Assembly (NCBI GenBank): GCA_002298165.1 | Contig: DBMI01000028.1 | Location: forward strand, 124,001-188,000 | Origin: Desulfarculales bacterium UBA702 | Lineage (GTDB): Bacteria; Desulfobacterota; Syntrophobacteria; Syntrophobacterales; Syntrophobacteraceae | DNA length: 64,000 bases | Direction of reading: 5' to 3' | Part shown: piece after piece, positions 46,100 through 54,457 of the stretch | How the letters are laid out: the number at the start of each line of letters is the position of its first letter | Numbering within the stretch: the first letter of the stretch is position 1 | Notes under the pieces: model-generated | What the model was told of the DNA's origin: nothing | Seen by the model: the letters and a program-made list of their open reading frames with translations, nothing else | Database searches by the model: none | Translations under genes and position numbers: made by a program

Positions 46100-46729
46100 A
46101 TGAGAGCCAAGATTCCGGGGCTAATTCTCACAGCGGCGTTTACGCTGCTGATGCTGATGGAAATTCCGGCGCTTGCGGCCACGGGATGCGACCTGAACTT
46201 TCCGGACCGCGACGTACCCCGTCTTTTTCCCGAGTCCACCAGCTACAAATCAAAGTACCTGGGTCTCGAGGAGAACGCGATGAAGGTAGTATTGTCGCGT
46301 CTTGGCGAGAATTTCCGCGTTTTGTACGAGCCGCTCTACGTCCCCTATACGGTCTACGAGATTTACACAGGCGAAAAGAATGCCGGTTACATTCATGGCG
46401 TTAACCACAAAGGGCAGTACGGCGGTATCCAGGTCTTCATTGCGCAGGACCTCGAGGGCAGGATCAAGTCGTTCTACATCCAGAAGATGACCAGCCCTTC
46501 CGCCGGTAAATTCCGCAGCGCCGAGTTTGGCAAGCTGTTCGTAGGTTTGTCCCTCGAGGACTTTGATGTCTTCGACCCCGTTAGCGGCAAGGGATCGGGA
46601 AGGCTGGCCCAGATCGTCAATCCCGCTCCTGATTCCGAGACGGATTTCTACAGCGTGCTGCGCGCCCTGAAGAAGAACCTCATTATCATGGATGTGCTTG
46701 TCTTTTCGCCGAAACGGAATGCTCAATGA
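46100..46729 (+). CDS. Secreted FMN-binding-domain-like protein
   Basis: 209 residues from the ATG at 46100, which has a GGAGGGCGG site; a GTG at 46073 is a weaker alternative. A signal peptide (about residues 1-28) is present. The central region (AGYIHGVNHKGQYGGIQVFIAQDLEGRIKSF) resembles the FMN-binding fold of NosR/RnfG-type proteins, but the SGAT covalent flavinylation motif is not seen. It stands between the YtkA-like gene and a truncated ABC ATPase. Confidence 0.6.
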   Translation: MRAKIPGLILTAAFTLLMLMEIPALAATGCDLNFPDRDVPRLFPESTSYKSKYLGLEENAMKVVLSRLGENFRVLYEPLYVPYTVYEIYTGEKNAGYIHGVNHKGQYGGIQVFIAQDLEGRIKSFYIQKMTSPSAGKFRSAEFGKLFVGLSLEDFDVFDPVSGKGSGRLAQIVNPAPDSETDFYSVLRALKKNLIIMDVLVFSPKRNAQ

Positions 46730-47157
46730 TCAGCAGAACGCTCCCTCTCACTTTTTTTCGCAAGTCAGCGGCCGCCGGAAAGGCGGAAAGGCTGTTAACG
46801 GTGCTGGGCATGGAGCACCGCATGCGCCATCAGCCGGAGCAGATTTCGGGAGGGGAGATGCAGCGGGTTGCAATCGCACGGGCGCTCATCAACCAACCGG
46901 AGATACTGCTGGCCGACGAACCGACAGGAAATCTCGACACGAAAAGGACCGAGGAGATCGGCGGGGTAATGAGGGACCTAAACAGGAGTTTAGCGCTTAC
47001 AATCGTGCTGGTGACACACAACCCTTACCTTGCCGGGCTCGGGGGGAGGTGCATCGAGATGAGCGACGGCCGTATCCGAACGGAAAATGGGATCAGTATT
47101 GAATCCACTCGCTCTTTGGCACGAGCGGTGAATTCGGATTATTCGACAACTGCATGA
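46726..47157 (+). pseudogene. Truncated ABC ATPase (LolD/MacB-like), Walker A lost
   Basis: 143 codons. The second half of a LolD/MacB-type ATPase is intact: signature ISGGEMQRVAIARALINQPE, Walker B LLADEPTGNLD and the switch His in VTHNPY. The first half, including Walker A, is missing. The first dozen residues (MISRTLPLTFFRK) read like the N-terminus of an FtsX-type permease, suggesting a deletion that fused the permease start to the ATPase end. Its 3' end overlaps the convergent cytochrome gene by 65 bases. It should be non-functional for transport. Confidence 0.8.
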
Positions 47158-48826
47158 TGTAGCAGCCTTCGGACAAGTAGCGCTTGCCGGGAAGGAATGT
47201 GAGTTGTTCGTAGTCCGTGATGTACTGATCTTCACCCTGATCGATTGAATCCAGCAGGTAGTCGCGGTAAAAATTGCGCTCCATCATGGAAAATACGCTC
47301 GTCATCGTCTCAATCATAGTGTTCGTCCTCGAAGCGATTCGTCGATCGTTTTTACGGAATTCCTTGTTCACAATCTGAGGGGGCCCCCCCATGGGCGGGG
47401 ATACCGCTTTTTGAACAGGCTCGCGCCACGGCCAAGTGACAAGGGTGAATTCGCGGGCCTTTGACGGCAGGTCCCAGAGACGGCCTCCCAGCAAGGATGA
47501 CGACATAAGGACGGCGGCGGGCTTATCGGGGGCGGCGGCAAGGGCGTCCAGCGCGCCGTATGACTCCGGTCCCGTCCACAACAGCAGGTCGCAATTCTTT
47601 CCCCTTTGGACCAGCCCCGCGAGGATTTCTCCGTCAAGGGGCGTTTGGCCTTTCAGGGTGATGGTCTCGACCGGTTTTTTCGCCATGCCGCTCCAGGTTT
47701 CTTCAAACCCCCGTGCAAGGGCTTTGGCTTCAGGCCCGGGTCCCACGATTTGGACGATATCCCTTGGATTTCCCGATTCCGGCATGCTCTTCAGGTAACG
47801 GGCGGCCGCCTCGCCTTCCTGGTTGTAGCCCTTCGAGAAATAGACCGTGTAATAATCGGTGGAAGACACGACAGGCAGTTCCGTGATAGGCAGGATGCAT
47901 GGAACCTGCCGGCTTTCGCAGAATTGATGGATCGGTTCCCAGGAACTGTAGGAAAGGCCTCCCAGGATGGCGAATACGGGGTCTTTGCCGTAATACTCCT
48001 GCAACTGGTCCTTCCAGGTGTCGGGCGGGCCTTTGAGGGTCCAATGGGCCAGGCTCCACGTACGGAAACTGAGAGCCATGACCTGCATTTTAAGCATCCT
48101 GCCCATTTTCCCCTGCTTGCCGCCCAGGCTGTTATGATCCTGGATGCTTCGCTCCAAAACCTCCAGAAACGCTTCGCGGTCTTCCGGGGAAACATCATCC
48201 GTGATGACCGTGGCAAATGCCATTGTCTTATCCGTCACACCAGGTGAAAAGCTGGAAGAGAGGTTTTTAAGATAATTGGCAAGAATTTTCAGATCCCCGT
48301 CGCTCAACCTGTATCTGGGCATGACGGGGTTCAGATGCCGGCCATTGGGGTTAATGCCTTCACGAATCGCAACCCCCAGCGTTGCCTCTGTATAGGCGTC
48401 GCGCAGCGGGGGAGTCTGGTGTCGCAGCGGGACCATTTCCGCCCGTTCGGAGGTAAGCAGGTCCGGGAAATGGAGGTATTGAGGCTGGAACAATTTTGCG
48501 CCGTTGATGGACAGCGCACGGCTCCCTGTCTCCTTGGACCCCAAGCCGCTTTTCATATGGCAACTGATACAGGCGAAGGTCGTCCCCGGCGCCTGATTGT
48601 CGCCGGGAATTGCCGCCTTCATAGGCTCGCCTGAGGGGAGGACGGCCTTCCGGTACATCTTTTCTCCCAGCGACAGCGCCTGTTCCTCGGTCATTTCGAA
48701 CCGGTGCTCCTCGCCTCCGCAATTGCTGCAAAACCACGGGGCACTGGTGCCCAGGACAATGATGCAGGCCAAAGCGAGGACCATTCGGCGCAGATCAAAG
48801 CGCCGCTCATTCACGATTTCTTTCAC
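47093..48826 (-). CDS. Cytochrome c fused to periplasmic ligand-binding domain
   Basis: 577 residues. A signal/anchor helix lies at about 14-32. A cytochrome c domain follows with a single heme motif CISCH near residue 86 and a Met-containing axial-ligand region (LNPVMPRYRLSDGDLKILANYL). From about residue 200 to 500 the chain matches the type I periplasmic binding fold of branched-chain amino-acid ABC receptors (FAILGGLSYSSW, YNQEGEAAARYLKSMP, IVQIVGPGPEAKALARGFE). The C-terminus is a conserved-looking tail with no family I recognise. A redox-linked sensor or receptor is suggested. Confidence 0.85.
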   Translation of the reverse strand: MKEIVNERRFDLRRMVLALACIIVLGTSAPWFCSNCGGEEHRFEMTEEQALSLGEKMYRKAVLPSGEPMKAAIPGDNQAPGTTFACISCHMKSGLGSKETGSRALSINGAKLFQPQYLHFPDLLTSERAEMVPLRHQTPPLRDAYTEATLGVAIREGINPNGRHLNPVMPRYRLSDGDLKILANYLKNLSSSFSPGVTDKTMAFATVITDDVSPEDREAFLEVLERSIQDHNSLGGKQGKMGRMLKMQVMALSFRTWSLAHWTLKGPPDTWKDQLQEYYGKDPVFAILGGLSYSSWEPIHQFCESRQVPCILPITELPVVSSTDYYTVYFSKGYNQEGEAAARYLKSMPESGNPRDIVQIVGPGPEAKALARGFEETWSGMAKKPVETITLKGQTPLDGEILAGLVQRGKNCDLLLWTGPESYGALDALAAAPDKPAAVLMSSSLLGGRLWDLPSKAREFTLVTWPWREPVQKAVSPPMGGPPQIVNKEFRKNDRRIASRTNTMIETMTSVFSMMERNFYRDYLLDSIDQGEDQYITDYEQLTFLPGKRYLSEGCYIMQLSNNPNSPLVPKSEWIQY

Positions 48827-48836
48827 TGCTCGCTCC

Positions 48837-48926
48837 TTATCCCGACTTCGCCTTCATCCAGTACTTCAGGTCCAAAGCCGCTCCCACGGCATGGCTGGTT
48901 ATTACCGGTTTGAAAGCGAATTGGTA
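48837..48926 (-). pseudogene. C-terminal gene remnant upstream of the cytochrome fusion
   Basis: A 29-codon frame without a start reads like a membrane-protein end (ITSHAVGAALDLKYWMKAKSG) and stops 11 bases before the cytochrome gene, with a spacing and AAGGAGCGAG site typical of an operon. The rest of the putative upstream gene is absent. It supports local deletion in this cluster. Confidence 0.35.
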
Positions 48927-49412
48927 TTAAACCTTACGGACCTAGTACACCGCCACTGCCTTGCGGATTCACCCTATCGATTCCGATCACTTCGGAAATT
49001 TCCCATTGATGCTCCCGGGCAGCCCTTCTCCTTTGCCGATCGGCCGGTTGAAAACGAGATATGAGCGGACCTGACCGCTTGCAATGCACTGGAACGGAAG
49101 AACGTTATGGTGCATGGCATAACCGAAACCATGATGCCAAGCATAAGATATACAAGACGATTCGGATACCCTTCAGGGCGCGGAGGACGCCATTTTTGGG
49201 TCCTCATCGCAATCATTGGCGCGGACAGGTCCCGGAAATGTCCCGGCCGCTATAAGGAATAGGACTCTTCTTTTTCGGAAATTGTAATGAAAAAAATCGC
49301 CAAGAGAAACTCGAAGGTAAGGCAAGGGCGGGCAAAGTCAAGAAAGACAGGAGGATTGCGGGCGAGAATCCAGATCAGCGCTGAGTTCGATGGGAGTGGG
49401 ACGGGGGCGGAT
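48927..49412. other. Intergenic region between remnant and toxin-antitoxin locus
   Basis: Nearly 500 bases without a supported gene. Short frames on both strands are not protein-like and lack ribosome binding sites. Confidence 0.4.
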
Positions 49413-49440
49413 TTGACAAGAAGTTTGCCTGTGCTATAGT
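49413..49440 (+). promoter_or_regulatory. Sigma-70 promoter of the toxin-antitoxin pair
   Basis: TTGACA, 16 bases, TATAGT: near-consensus -35 and -10 elements, 32 bases upstream of the antitoxin start. The bases that follow are a short repeat (AGTAGTAAAGTAGGAAAGTAAG) that may serve as operator. Confidence 0.75.
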
Positions 49441-49472
49441 AGTAAAGTAGGAAAGTAAGAAAATTAAACACA

Positions 49473-49817
49473 ATGAAAAAGACTAAAGTACGAGCCATGA
49501 CACGAGCCCAGGAGACAGAGGACATGGAGCTTATCAAAATAAAGGGGAAGTTTCAGATCACCCTTCCGCAATCTCTCAGAAGCCAAATGGGCCTTGCAGT
49601 TGGGGATTACGTCAAAGCTGACGTTGAGGACGGTAAAATAGTTCTTGAGCGCATCGCAATGGTACCTGCTGATAGTGTCGGCCGGTCTGGGTCCAAGGAG
49701 AGACGACAAGCGTTAGCCTTGATCGAGGAGATCTGGTCCAAAACGAAGAATGAAGACCCTGAAGAGGTGGAGAAACTGGTGCGCGAAGCCGTAAAAGCTG
49801 TCCGAAAACCCCAATGA
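49473..49817 (+). CDS. AbrB/MazE-type antitoxin
   Basis: 114 residues (an inner ATG at 49497 or 49524 is possible). The SpoVT-AbrB swapped-hairpin domain reads MELIKIKGKFQITLPQSLRSQMGLAVGDYVKADV and the rest is a charged helical tail that would wrap the toxin. Four-base overlap with the PIN gene marks a toxin-antitoxin operon, likely autoregulated at the promoter at 49413. Confidence 0.88.
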   Translation: MKKTKVRAMTRAQETEDMELIKIKGKFQITLPQSLRSQMGLAVGDYVKADVEDGKIVLERIAMVPADSVGRSGSKERRQALALIEEIWSKTKNEDPEEVEKLVREAVKAVRKPQ

Positions 49818-50332
49818 GAGTGGTGGTTGATACGAACGTCCTGATCAGCGGCTTGCTTTCAGGACAAGGGGCTCCGGCCACCATTCTTCGGCTGGCACTT
49901 CACGGTGAGATTGAGCTGATTTTTTCGCCCCAGACCGTCCAGGAGCACTGGCTGGTAGTTCATTATCCAAAGATTCTAAAGCGGCTGGAGAAGCTGGGGA
50001 TTTCAATCGAGACCGCTGAACGGGCCCTTCGAAGTTTGGTTGAAATGTCGTCCCTGGTTCCAGGGAAAGACCACGTCGATGTCATTGCCGATAACCCTTC
50101 TGACAACGTCTTTCTCGCCTGCGCTGTGGAAGGCAAAGCAGACGTTTTAGTTTCCGGGGATAATCATCTCAAACAGCTCAAAAGCTATCAGAATATCCAG
50201 ATAGTTGATCCAGCTCACTTCCTGGACCTTATTAAAAAGAGGATGAAGATATGGAGCTATATTTCTGATGCGTTTCCTATTGTCCCTCGTAAACGAAAAA
50301 AAAGGTTACGAGGAAACCTCATAACCAATTGA
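49814..50332 (+). CDS. PIN-domain toxin (putative ribonuclease)
   Basis: 172 residues. PIN-domain acidic motifs are in VVVDTNVLISGL at the start and DNPSDNVFLACAVEGKADVLVSGD near residue 93. The normal domain ends at about FLDLI (residue 139). The remaining 30 residues, very basic (RKRKKRLRG), are encoded over the tRNA-Thr terminator and look like read-through. Overlaps the antitoxin by four bases. Confidence 0.88.
   Translation: MRVVVDTNVLISGLLSGQGAPATILRLALHGEIELIFSPQTVQEHWLVVHYPKILKRLEKLGISIETAERALRSLVEMSSLVPGKDHVDVIADNPSDNVFLACAVEGKADVLVSGDNHLKQLKSYQNIQIVDPAHFLDLIKKRMKIWSYISDAFPIVPRKRKKRLRGNLITN
50296..50326 (-). terminator. Rho-independent terminator of tRNA-Thr
   Basis: On the minus strand a ten-base-pair stem GGTTATGAGG/CCTCGTAACC (one G-U pair) with a three-base loop runs into eight T. 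It sits 15 bases past the tRNA 3' end, inside the last codons of the PIN gene on the other strand. Confidence 0.9.
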
Positions 50333-50340
50333 TTTTACAA

Positions 50341-50412
50341 AGCTGGCGAATGGATTTGAACCATCAACCTGCTGATTACAAATCAGCTGCTCTGCCATTG
50401 AGCTACGCCAGC
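50341..50412 (-). tRNA. tRNA-Thr (anticodon TGT)
   Basis: 72 bases. The acceptor stem GCTGGCG/CGCCAGC pairs perfectly, the anticodon arm GCTGA-TTTGTAA-TCAGC presents TGT, and the T-arm holds GGTTCAAATCC. CCA is not encoded, unlike the tRNA-Gly in this window. Confidence 0.96.
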
Positions 50413-50429
50413 GGATTACTTGGGAATCC

Positions 50430-50458
50430 CTTGTAACACAGACTTTTACGGGATTCAA
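50430..50458 (-). promoter_or_regulatory. Putative sigma-70 promoter of tRNA-Thr
   Basis: On the minus strand TTGAAT, 17 bases, TACAAG, ending 18 bases before the tRNA. Both boxes match the consensus at four to five of six positions. Confidence 0.45.
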
Positions 50459-50536
50459 TAGAGGCTTCAAGCGATTCTGATCCTGCCCTACTCTACTCAG
50501 TTTCCTCATAAATTCCAGCCATTATTTCTTGTGCGC

Positions 50537-51505
50537 TCAAAGCCGAAAACTCACCTTTCCTTCCTTCCCGTCATTATCGACGTAGATGTCACCGAACTGC
50601 ACAATAGCGATTTTCATTGGTTCGACCGGAGTCAGCAATGTAATTGTTCTTCGCCGGAAGTCTATCCTCCTTACTCTGGCCAGCCCCAGACACGCATTTT
50701 GGATATCGGCGACTCCGCACAGAAGATTTTCTTCGAAACCGGGCGGAATGGTTCTGAACCTTGGGGCGTAGGGTAATTTTCCTGCGGTCACAGCAAGGAT
50801 GCCCTCGGCCGATTTTTCGCAATATATAAATTGAGGATTGCGCACCGGCTCTCCATTAAAAATAAGTGAGCGCTGGAAGATAAGCTTATCCAAGCTGAAT
50901 CTGTGTTCCGGCGCATCTTTAAAATAGGAGGAGAAAGCCTTCTCTCTAGCAGCGCGTCTCTCATTAGGTGATTTTAATGCGGCTTTCCCTGATGCCGCTA
51001 TTCTGAGGATGGAAAGATTTCTTAAACTTCTGAGAAGCACCTCCAGTTCATTCGACCTTTGGATGGCTATAATCACGTCCGGTTTTACCGCCTCTATTTT
51101 CGCTTCTTTCAGCGGGCGGCCGATCCCGTGGACGAGGCCGGTGGTATTGATGATCTTGAAATCGGCCCGAGCGGACTCCGTCAACTCCGAAACTCCAACG
51201 ACCATTGGAAGAAAATGCCTCACGGGGGTAACATTGCCTACAAAGTAGCAGCCAGTCATTTCTGCACCGCCTGGGTCTTCTCCCGGAATTCCCGAGGTGA
51301 TGCAGGCGGGCGGTCCAATGTCTTTCTGTCCTACGTCGGCGTCGATGATGGCCGCGCTTTTCCCCATATTAATTAGAAAATCATAGAGGAAACTGCAAAA
51401 AGTGCTCTTGCCGGAATCCGTCCCGCCGAGAATAAACACTTTACGCGAATTCCGAAGGAGGATTTCACCCGCGGCCGCCTTCCACCCCAATGGAATATCA
51501 ATCAT
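50537..51505 (-). CDS. Clp1/Grc3-type polynucleotide 5'-kinase homologue
   Basis: 322 residues from the ATG at 51505 (a TTG lies two codons upstream). Walker A is GGTDSGKSTF near residue 27, followed by AAIIDADVGQKDIGPPACI and the INTTGLVHGIGRPLKEAKI stretch characteristic of Clp1/Grc3/Nol9 5'-OH polynucleotide kinases. A C-terminal beta-rich domain is present (RRIDFRRRTITLLTPVE, GDIYVDNDGKEGKV). Bacterial members are known only by similarity. It may phosphorylate RNA 5' ends in repair or processing. Standalone gene. Confidence 0.82.
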   Translation of the reverse strand: MIDIPLGWKAAAGEILLRNSRKVFILGGTDSGKSTFCSFLYDFLINMGKSAAIIDADVGQKDIGPPACITSGIPGEDPGGAEMTGCYFVGNVTPVRHFLPMVVGVSELTESARADFKIINTTGLVHGIGRPLKEAKIEAVKPDVIIAIQRSNELEVLLRSLRNLSILRIAASGKAALKSPNERRAAREKAFSSYFKDAPEHRFSLDKLIFQRSLIFNGEPVRNPQFIYCEKSAEGILAVTAGKLPYAPRFRTIPPGFEENLLCGVADIQNACLGLARVRRIDFRRRTITLLTPVEPMKIAIVQFGDIYVDNDGKEGKVSFRL

Positions 51506-51694
51506 GCTCAATCGCTATGTACTCCGGCTTTTTAAATAGGGAAACACCGGGAAAAATAACCCGGTCCGGCAAGCGGCCACGCCGGGTATAAATACCTATA
51601 GTCACATTTCCGCAAATCGCCGCCCTCCCGTTGCAAATTCTTTGACGATACAAATCTTTAAAATAGTAATCTCTTGATTTGAAGGAGGATAATC

Positions 51695-52264
51695 ATGGCG
51701 AAAATAGCGGTTTTAATCGGCAAGGATTTCGAGGATTCCGAGTATGTGAAACCCGCCGAGGCTTTTAAAGAGGCCGGCCACGAGTTGGTTCATATAGGCC
51801 TGCAAAAGGGCGAGACTGTAAAGGGTAAAAAACAGGGCACGCCGGTTCAAATTGATATGGATGTAAAGAATGCTAACGTCAACGATTTTGACGCGCTGTT
51901 CATTCCGGGTGGATATTCGCCTGACAATCTCCGTGCGCATGACGAGCCGGTTAGTTTCGTAAAGGAATTCGTCGAAAGCGGAAATCCTGTATTTGCGATC
52001 TGCCACGCTCCGCAGCTTCTGATTACTGCCCAGGTGCTTGGCGGGCGCAATGTCACCGGATATAAATCCATAATCCAGGACATAAAGAACGCCGGCGCGA
52101 ACTTCATCGATGCCGAGGTGGTCGAGGACGACAACCTTGTATCGAGCAGGAACCCCAATGATATCCCGGCCTTTATCGAGGCCTCGCTCAACAAGCTAAA
52201 GCCCGCGGTCGAAGTTGAAGCGGAAAGAAGGCACATGGAGCCTGGAGAGGAAAAAGCCGCTTAA
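51695..52264 (+). CDS. PfpI/DJ-1-family glutamine amidotransferase-like protein
   Basis: 189 residues with an ideal GAAGGAGG site. The DJ-1/PfpI fold shows the acidic residue in GKDFEDSEY, GYSPDNLRAHDEPVSFVKEF and the nucleophile Cys in FAICHAPQLL near residue 105. The family includes PfpI proteases and YhbO-type deglycases/stress proteins. Its last 69 bases overlap the convergent U32 gene. Confidence 0.92.
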   Translation: MAKIAVLIGKDFEDSEYVKPAEAFKEAGHELVHIGLQKGETVKGKKQGTPVQIDMDVKNANVNDFDALFIPGGYSPDNLRAHDEPVSFVKEFVESGNPVFAICHAPQLLITAQVLGGRNVTGYKSIIQDIKNAGANFIDAEVVEDDNLVSSRNPNDIPAFIEASLNKLKPAVEVEAERRHMEPGEEKAA

Positions 52265-54262
52265 GGCCTTTTCAAGCGCCTGAGTCTGCTTGCCGGGACC
52301 CTCACTGACATCGATCAGAAAGCGCCGAAATCCCCTCGATCTCAACCGTGGAAGCTCATCAAAGATGCCGGTTGGCTTGTCGGCATATATATAGACGTTT
52401 CCCGCCCGTCTGATCAGCTGATAAGCATCTTTGCGGGGGGTAAAGAAAACCTTTTCCTCCGCAAGGTCCGGCACCAGTCTTGAAGTGAAAAGAGGCGGCC
52501 AGGAAAAAAGGGTGATTATTGACCTGGCCCCAAAGCTGCTCTGGGCCAAATCATCGAGTTCGCTCCGGGTAATTTCCAGCGAAAGGGCGCTCATAGAGCA
52601 TCCCATTTCCTTTGCTTGCGCCAATGCCGCCTCATTTCGCAGGTTGAGCCCTGACCCGGCGATGAGGCGCAGGCCTTCTAGATTAGGAAAAAAATCCAAA
52701 TGCCCCCAGTTATTTAGCTCCCAGGTCCGAAATCCCTTGCTAACGAACCAGCCTACCGCTGCCCTGTAATAGGATAGGTCCTTGGCCTCAGTCTGTATAG
52801 CGGGAAGGGAGATCCCTACTTTTCTCATTTGTGGTGTCGAAAAGCGTTGCTTTGCTATGCGCTCGAGGCTCCCCCTTGTGCCTGCGATCAAAACGAAATC
52901 CGCGGATGATTGCAGCCCGCGGACCAGATCGTCCGTAGACCCCACCTTCACCAGCAGGAGATCACGACCGCCCTGCCCTGATTCACTTTGAAAGAGTTCC
53001 CGAGCAACCTTGTCGCGGTGCGGGAATTTTGATTTGAACCGTACAGGATTTATATTTGCTGTAATTTTCTTCCATGTAGCGGTCGGGGACTCTGACTTTG
53101 TCCCAACTTTAAAAAGCCTGCCGCCGGATGAAATAGTTGCAGGGCAAACCAGGAGCACTCGTGAACCTGATTCGGATCGGGAAATTTTGACTCCACCCTG
53201 ATCGAAAAACTCACCGACGGTAAAGGCCCCCTCTTCTTTACCCGAGGATTCCGGGCGAAGACGGTCACCTTTTTCGAGTTCATGCCTCAGATCGACCAAC
53301 GCTCTGCCGTCTTGAACGGACTTGACCGTACCGATCCAGATACCACTCGATCCGGATCGATGAGGCCTTAGAATTTCGGAGGCCGCCCCTTCACCTTTTA
53401 GGTGCCCGAGGGTGAGTTGTCGTGAGGGCGCTCGCGAAAGCAGTTTACCGGCTTCAATCAAAGCTTCCTGTTCATCTTTGCCTGGTGCGGCATCCAGCAG
53501 CATCCTGTATGCCTTTACAACCGGTCCAATGTATGAGGCCGGCTTCATTCTGCCTTCGATTTTAAACCCGGCGATGCGCAACTTCTTTAGCGAAGGAAGC
53601 ATCGGCAGAGCGCAAAGATCATTGCATGATAGAAAAAAACCTTCTTTCCTGCCCTGCCGGAACCGCAGCCTGCATGGTTGGACGCACTCACCCCTAAGTC
53701 CGCTCCTGCCGCCCCTGAAGCTGCTTGTAAGGCACATGCCCGACCATGAATAGCATAGCGCCCCGTGAACGAATATCTCCAGTTCGGATTTCGTATTGGA
53801 GCAGACCAGCTCGATTTCCGAAAGGCTCAGCTCCCGGGCGAGAACGACACGGCTGGCGCCCATCCGCTCGAGCGTATTAACGCCGGCGCTGTTATGGACG
53901 GCCGCAAGAGTGCTTGCATGCAGCTTGAGGCCAGGGAAGTATTTCCGGACAAGGTAAAAAAGAGCGGCATCCTGGACTATGAGCGCATCAGGTTTGATTT
54001 GTGATAATGCGTTCAGCGTATCGAGAAGTTCGGCCAGCTCCGACCCGGCAATCTGGCTGTTCAGCGCGGTGTAAATTCGCACTGAGCGGCTCCGGGCAAA
54101 CGAAATGAGCTTGGGGAGTTCATCCAGCGTGAAATTCGAAGCCGTAGCCCTGGCGTTGAATTTCTTCAGCCCCAGATAAATCGCGTCCGCACCGTTTTCC
54201 ACGGCAGTGAAAAAGGATTCAACGTTGCCGGCAGGGGCTAGGAGTTCCGGTTTTTTTTCCAT
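52196..54262 (-). CDS. U32-family peptidase (RlhA-like)
   Basis: 688 residues. Starts with the U32 signature PELLAPAGNVESFFTAVENGADAIYLGL, and has GALCYSWSGMCL and RGECVQPCR, which hold the iron-sulfur-type Cys residues, and FKIEGRMKPASYI. E. coli RlhA, a related U32 protein of similar length, is needed for hydroxylation of 23S rRNA C2501. Whether this is RlhA or a collagenase-like peptidase is not decided. Its 3' end overlaps the PfpI-family gene. Confidence 0.88.
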   Translation of the reverse strand: MEKKPELLAPAGNVESFFTAVENGADAIYLGLKKFNARATASNFTLDELPKLISFARSRSVRIYTALNSQIAGSELAELLDTLNALSQIKPDALIVQDAALFYLVRKYFPGLKLHASTLAAVHNSAGVNTLERMGASRVVLARELSLSEIELVCSNTKSELEIFVHGALCYSWSGMCLTSSFRGGRSGLRGECVQPCRLRFRQGRKEGFFLSCNDLCALPMLPSLKKLRIAGFKIEGRMKPASYIGPVVKAYRMLLDAAPGKDEQEALIEAGKLLSRAPSRQLTLGHLKGEGAASEILRPHRSGSSGIWIGTVKSVQDGRALVDLRHELEKGDRLRPESSGKEEGAFTVGEFFDQGGVKISRSESGSRVLLVCPATISSGGRLFKVGTKSESPTATWKKITANINPVRFKSKFPHRDKVARELFQSESGQGGRDLLLVKVGSTDDLVRGLQSSADFVLIAGTRGSLERIAKQRFSTPQMRKVGISLPAIQTEAKDLSYYRAAVGWFVSKGFRTWELNNWGHLDFFPNLEGLRLIAGSGLNLRNEAALAQAKEMGCSMSALSLEITRSELDDLAQSSFGARSIITLFSWPPLFTSRLVPDLAEEKVFFTPRKDAYQLIRRAGNVYIYADKPTGIFDELPRLRSRGFRRFLIDVSEGPGKQTQALEKALSGFFLSRLHVPSFRFNFDRGL

Positions 54263-54457
54263 CTGGCCTCTTAGGGATAGTGCTGTGAAATCAAGATCCT
54301 ATTATATCAATAATTTGGCGGGGCTTCATCCGACTACATTTTACGGGGCATCATTATGGATCGGAAGTGCCGGGGCAACCCCGGCACCTTTGGCTGTTAT
54401 TTTTCTTTCGGTTGCTGCTTATTGTGTTGCGCTCCGATCAACCCAACCCGCACTTTG

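Noticed and set aside
48974..49216. 80-codon minus-strand frame upstream of the toxin-antitoxin locus
   Set aside because: Basic, low-complexity translation with no ribosome binding site and no homology by eye.
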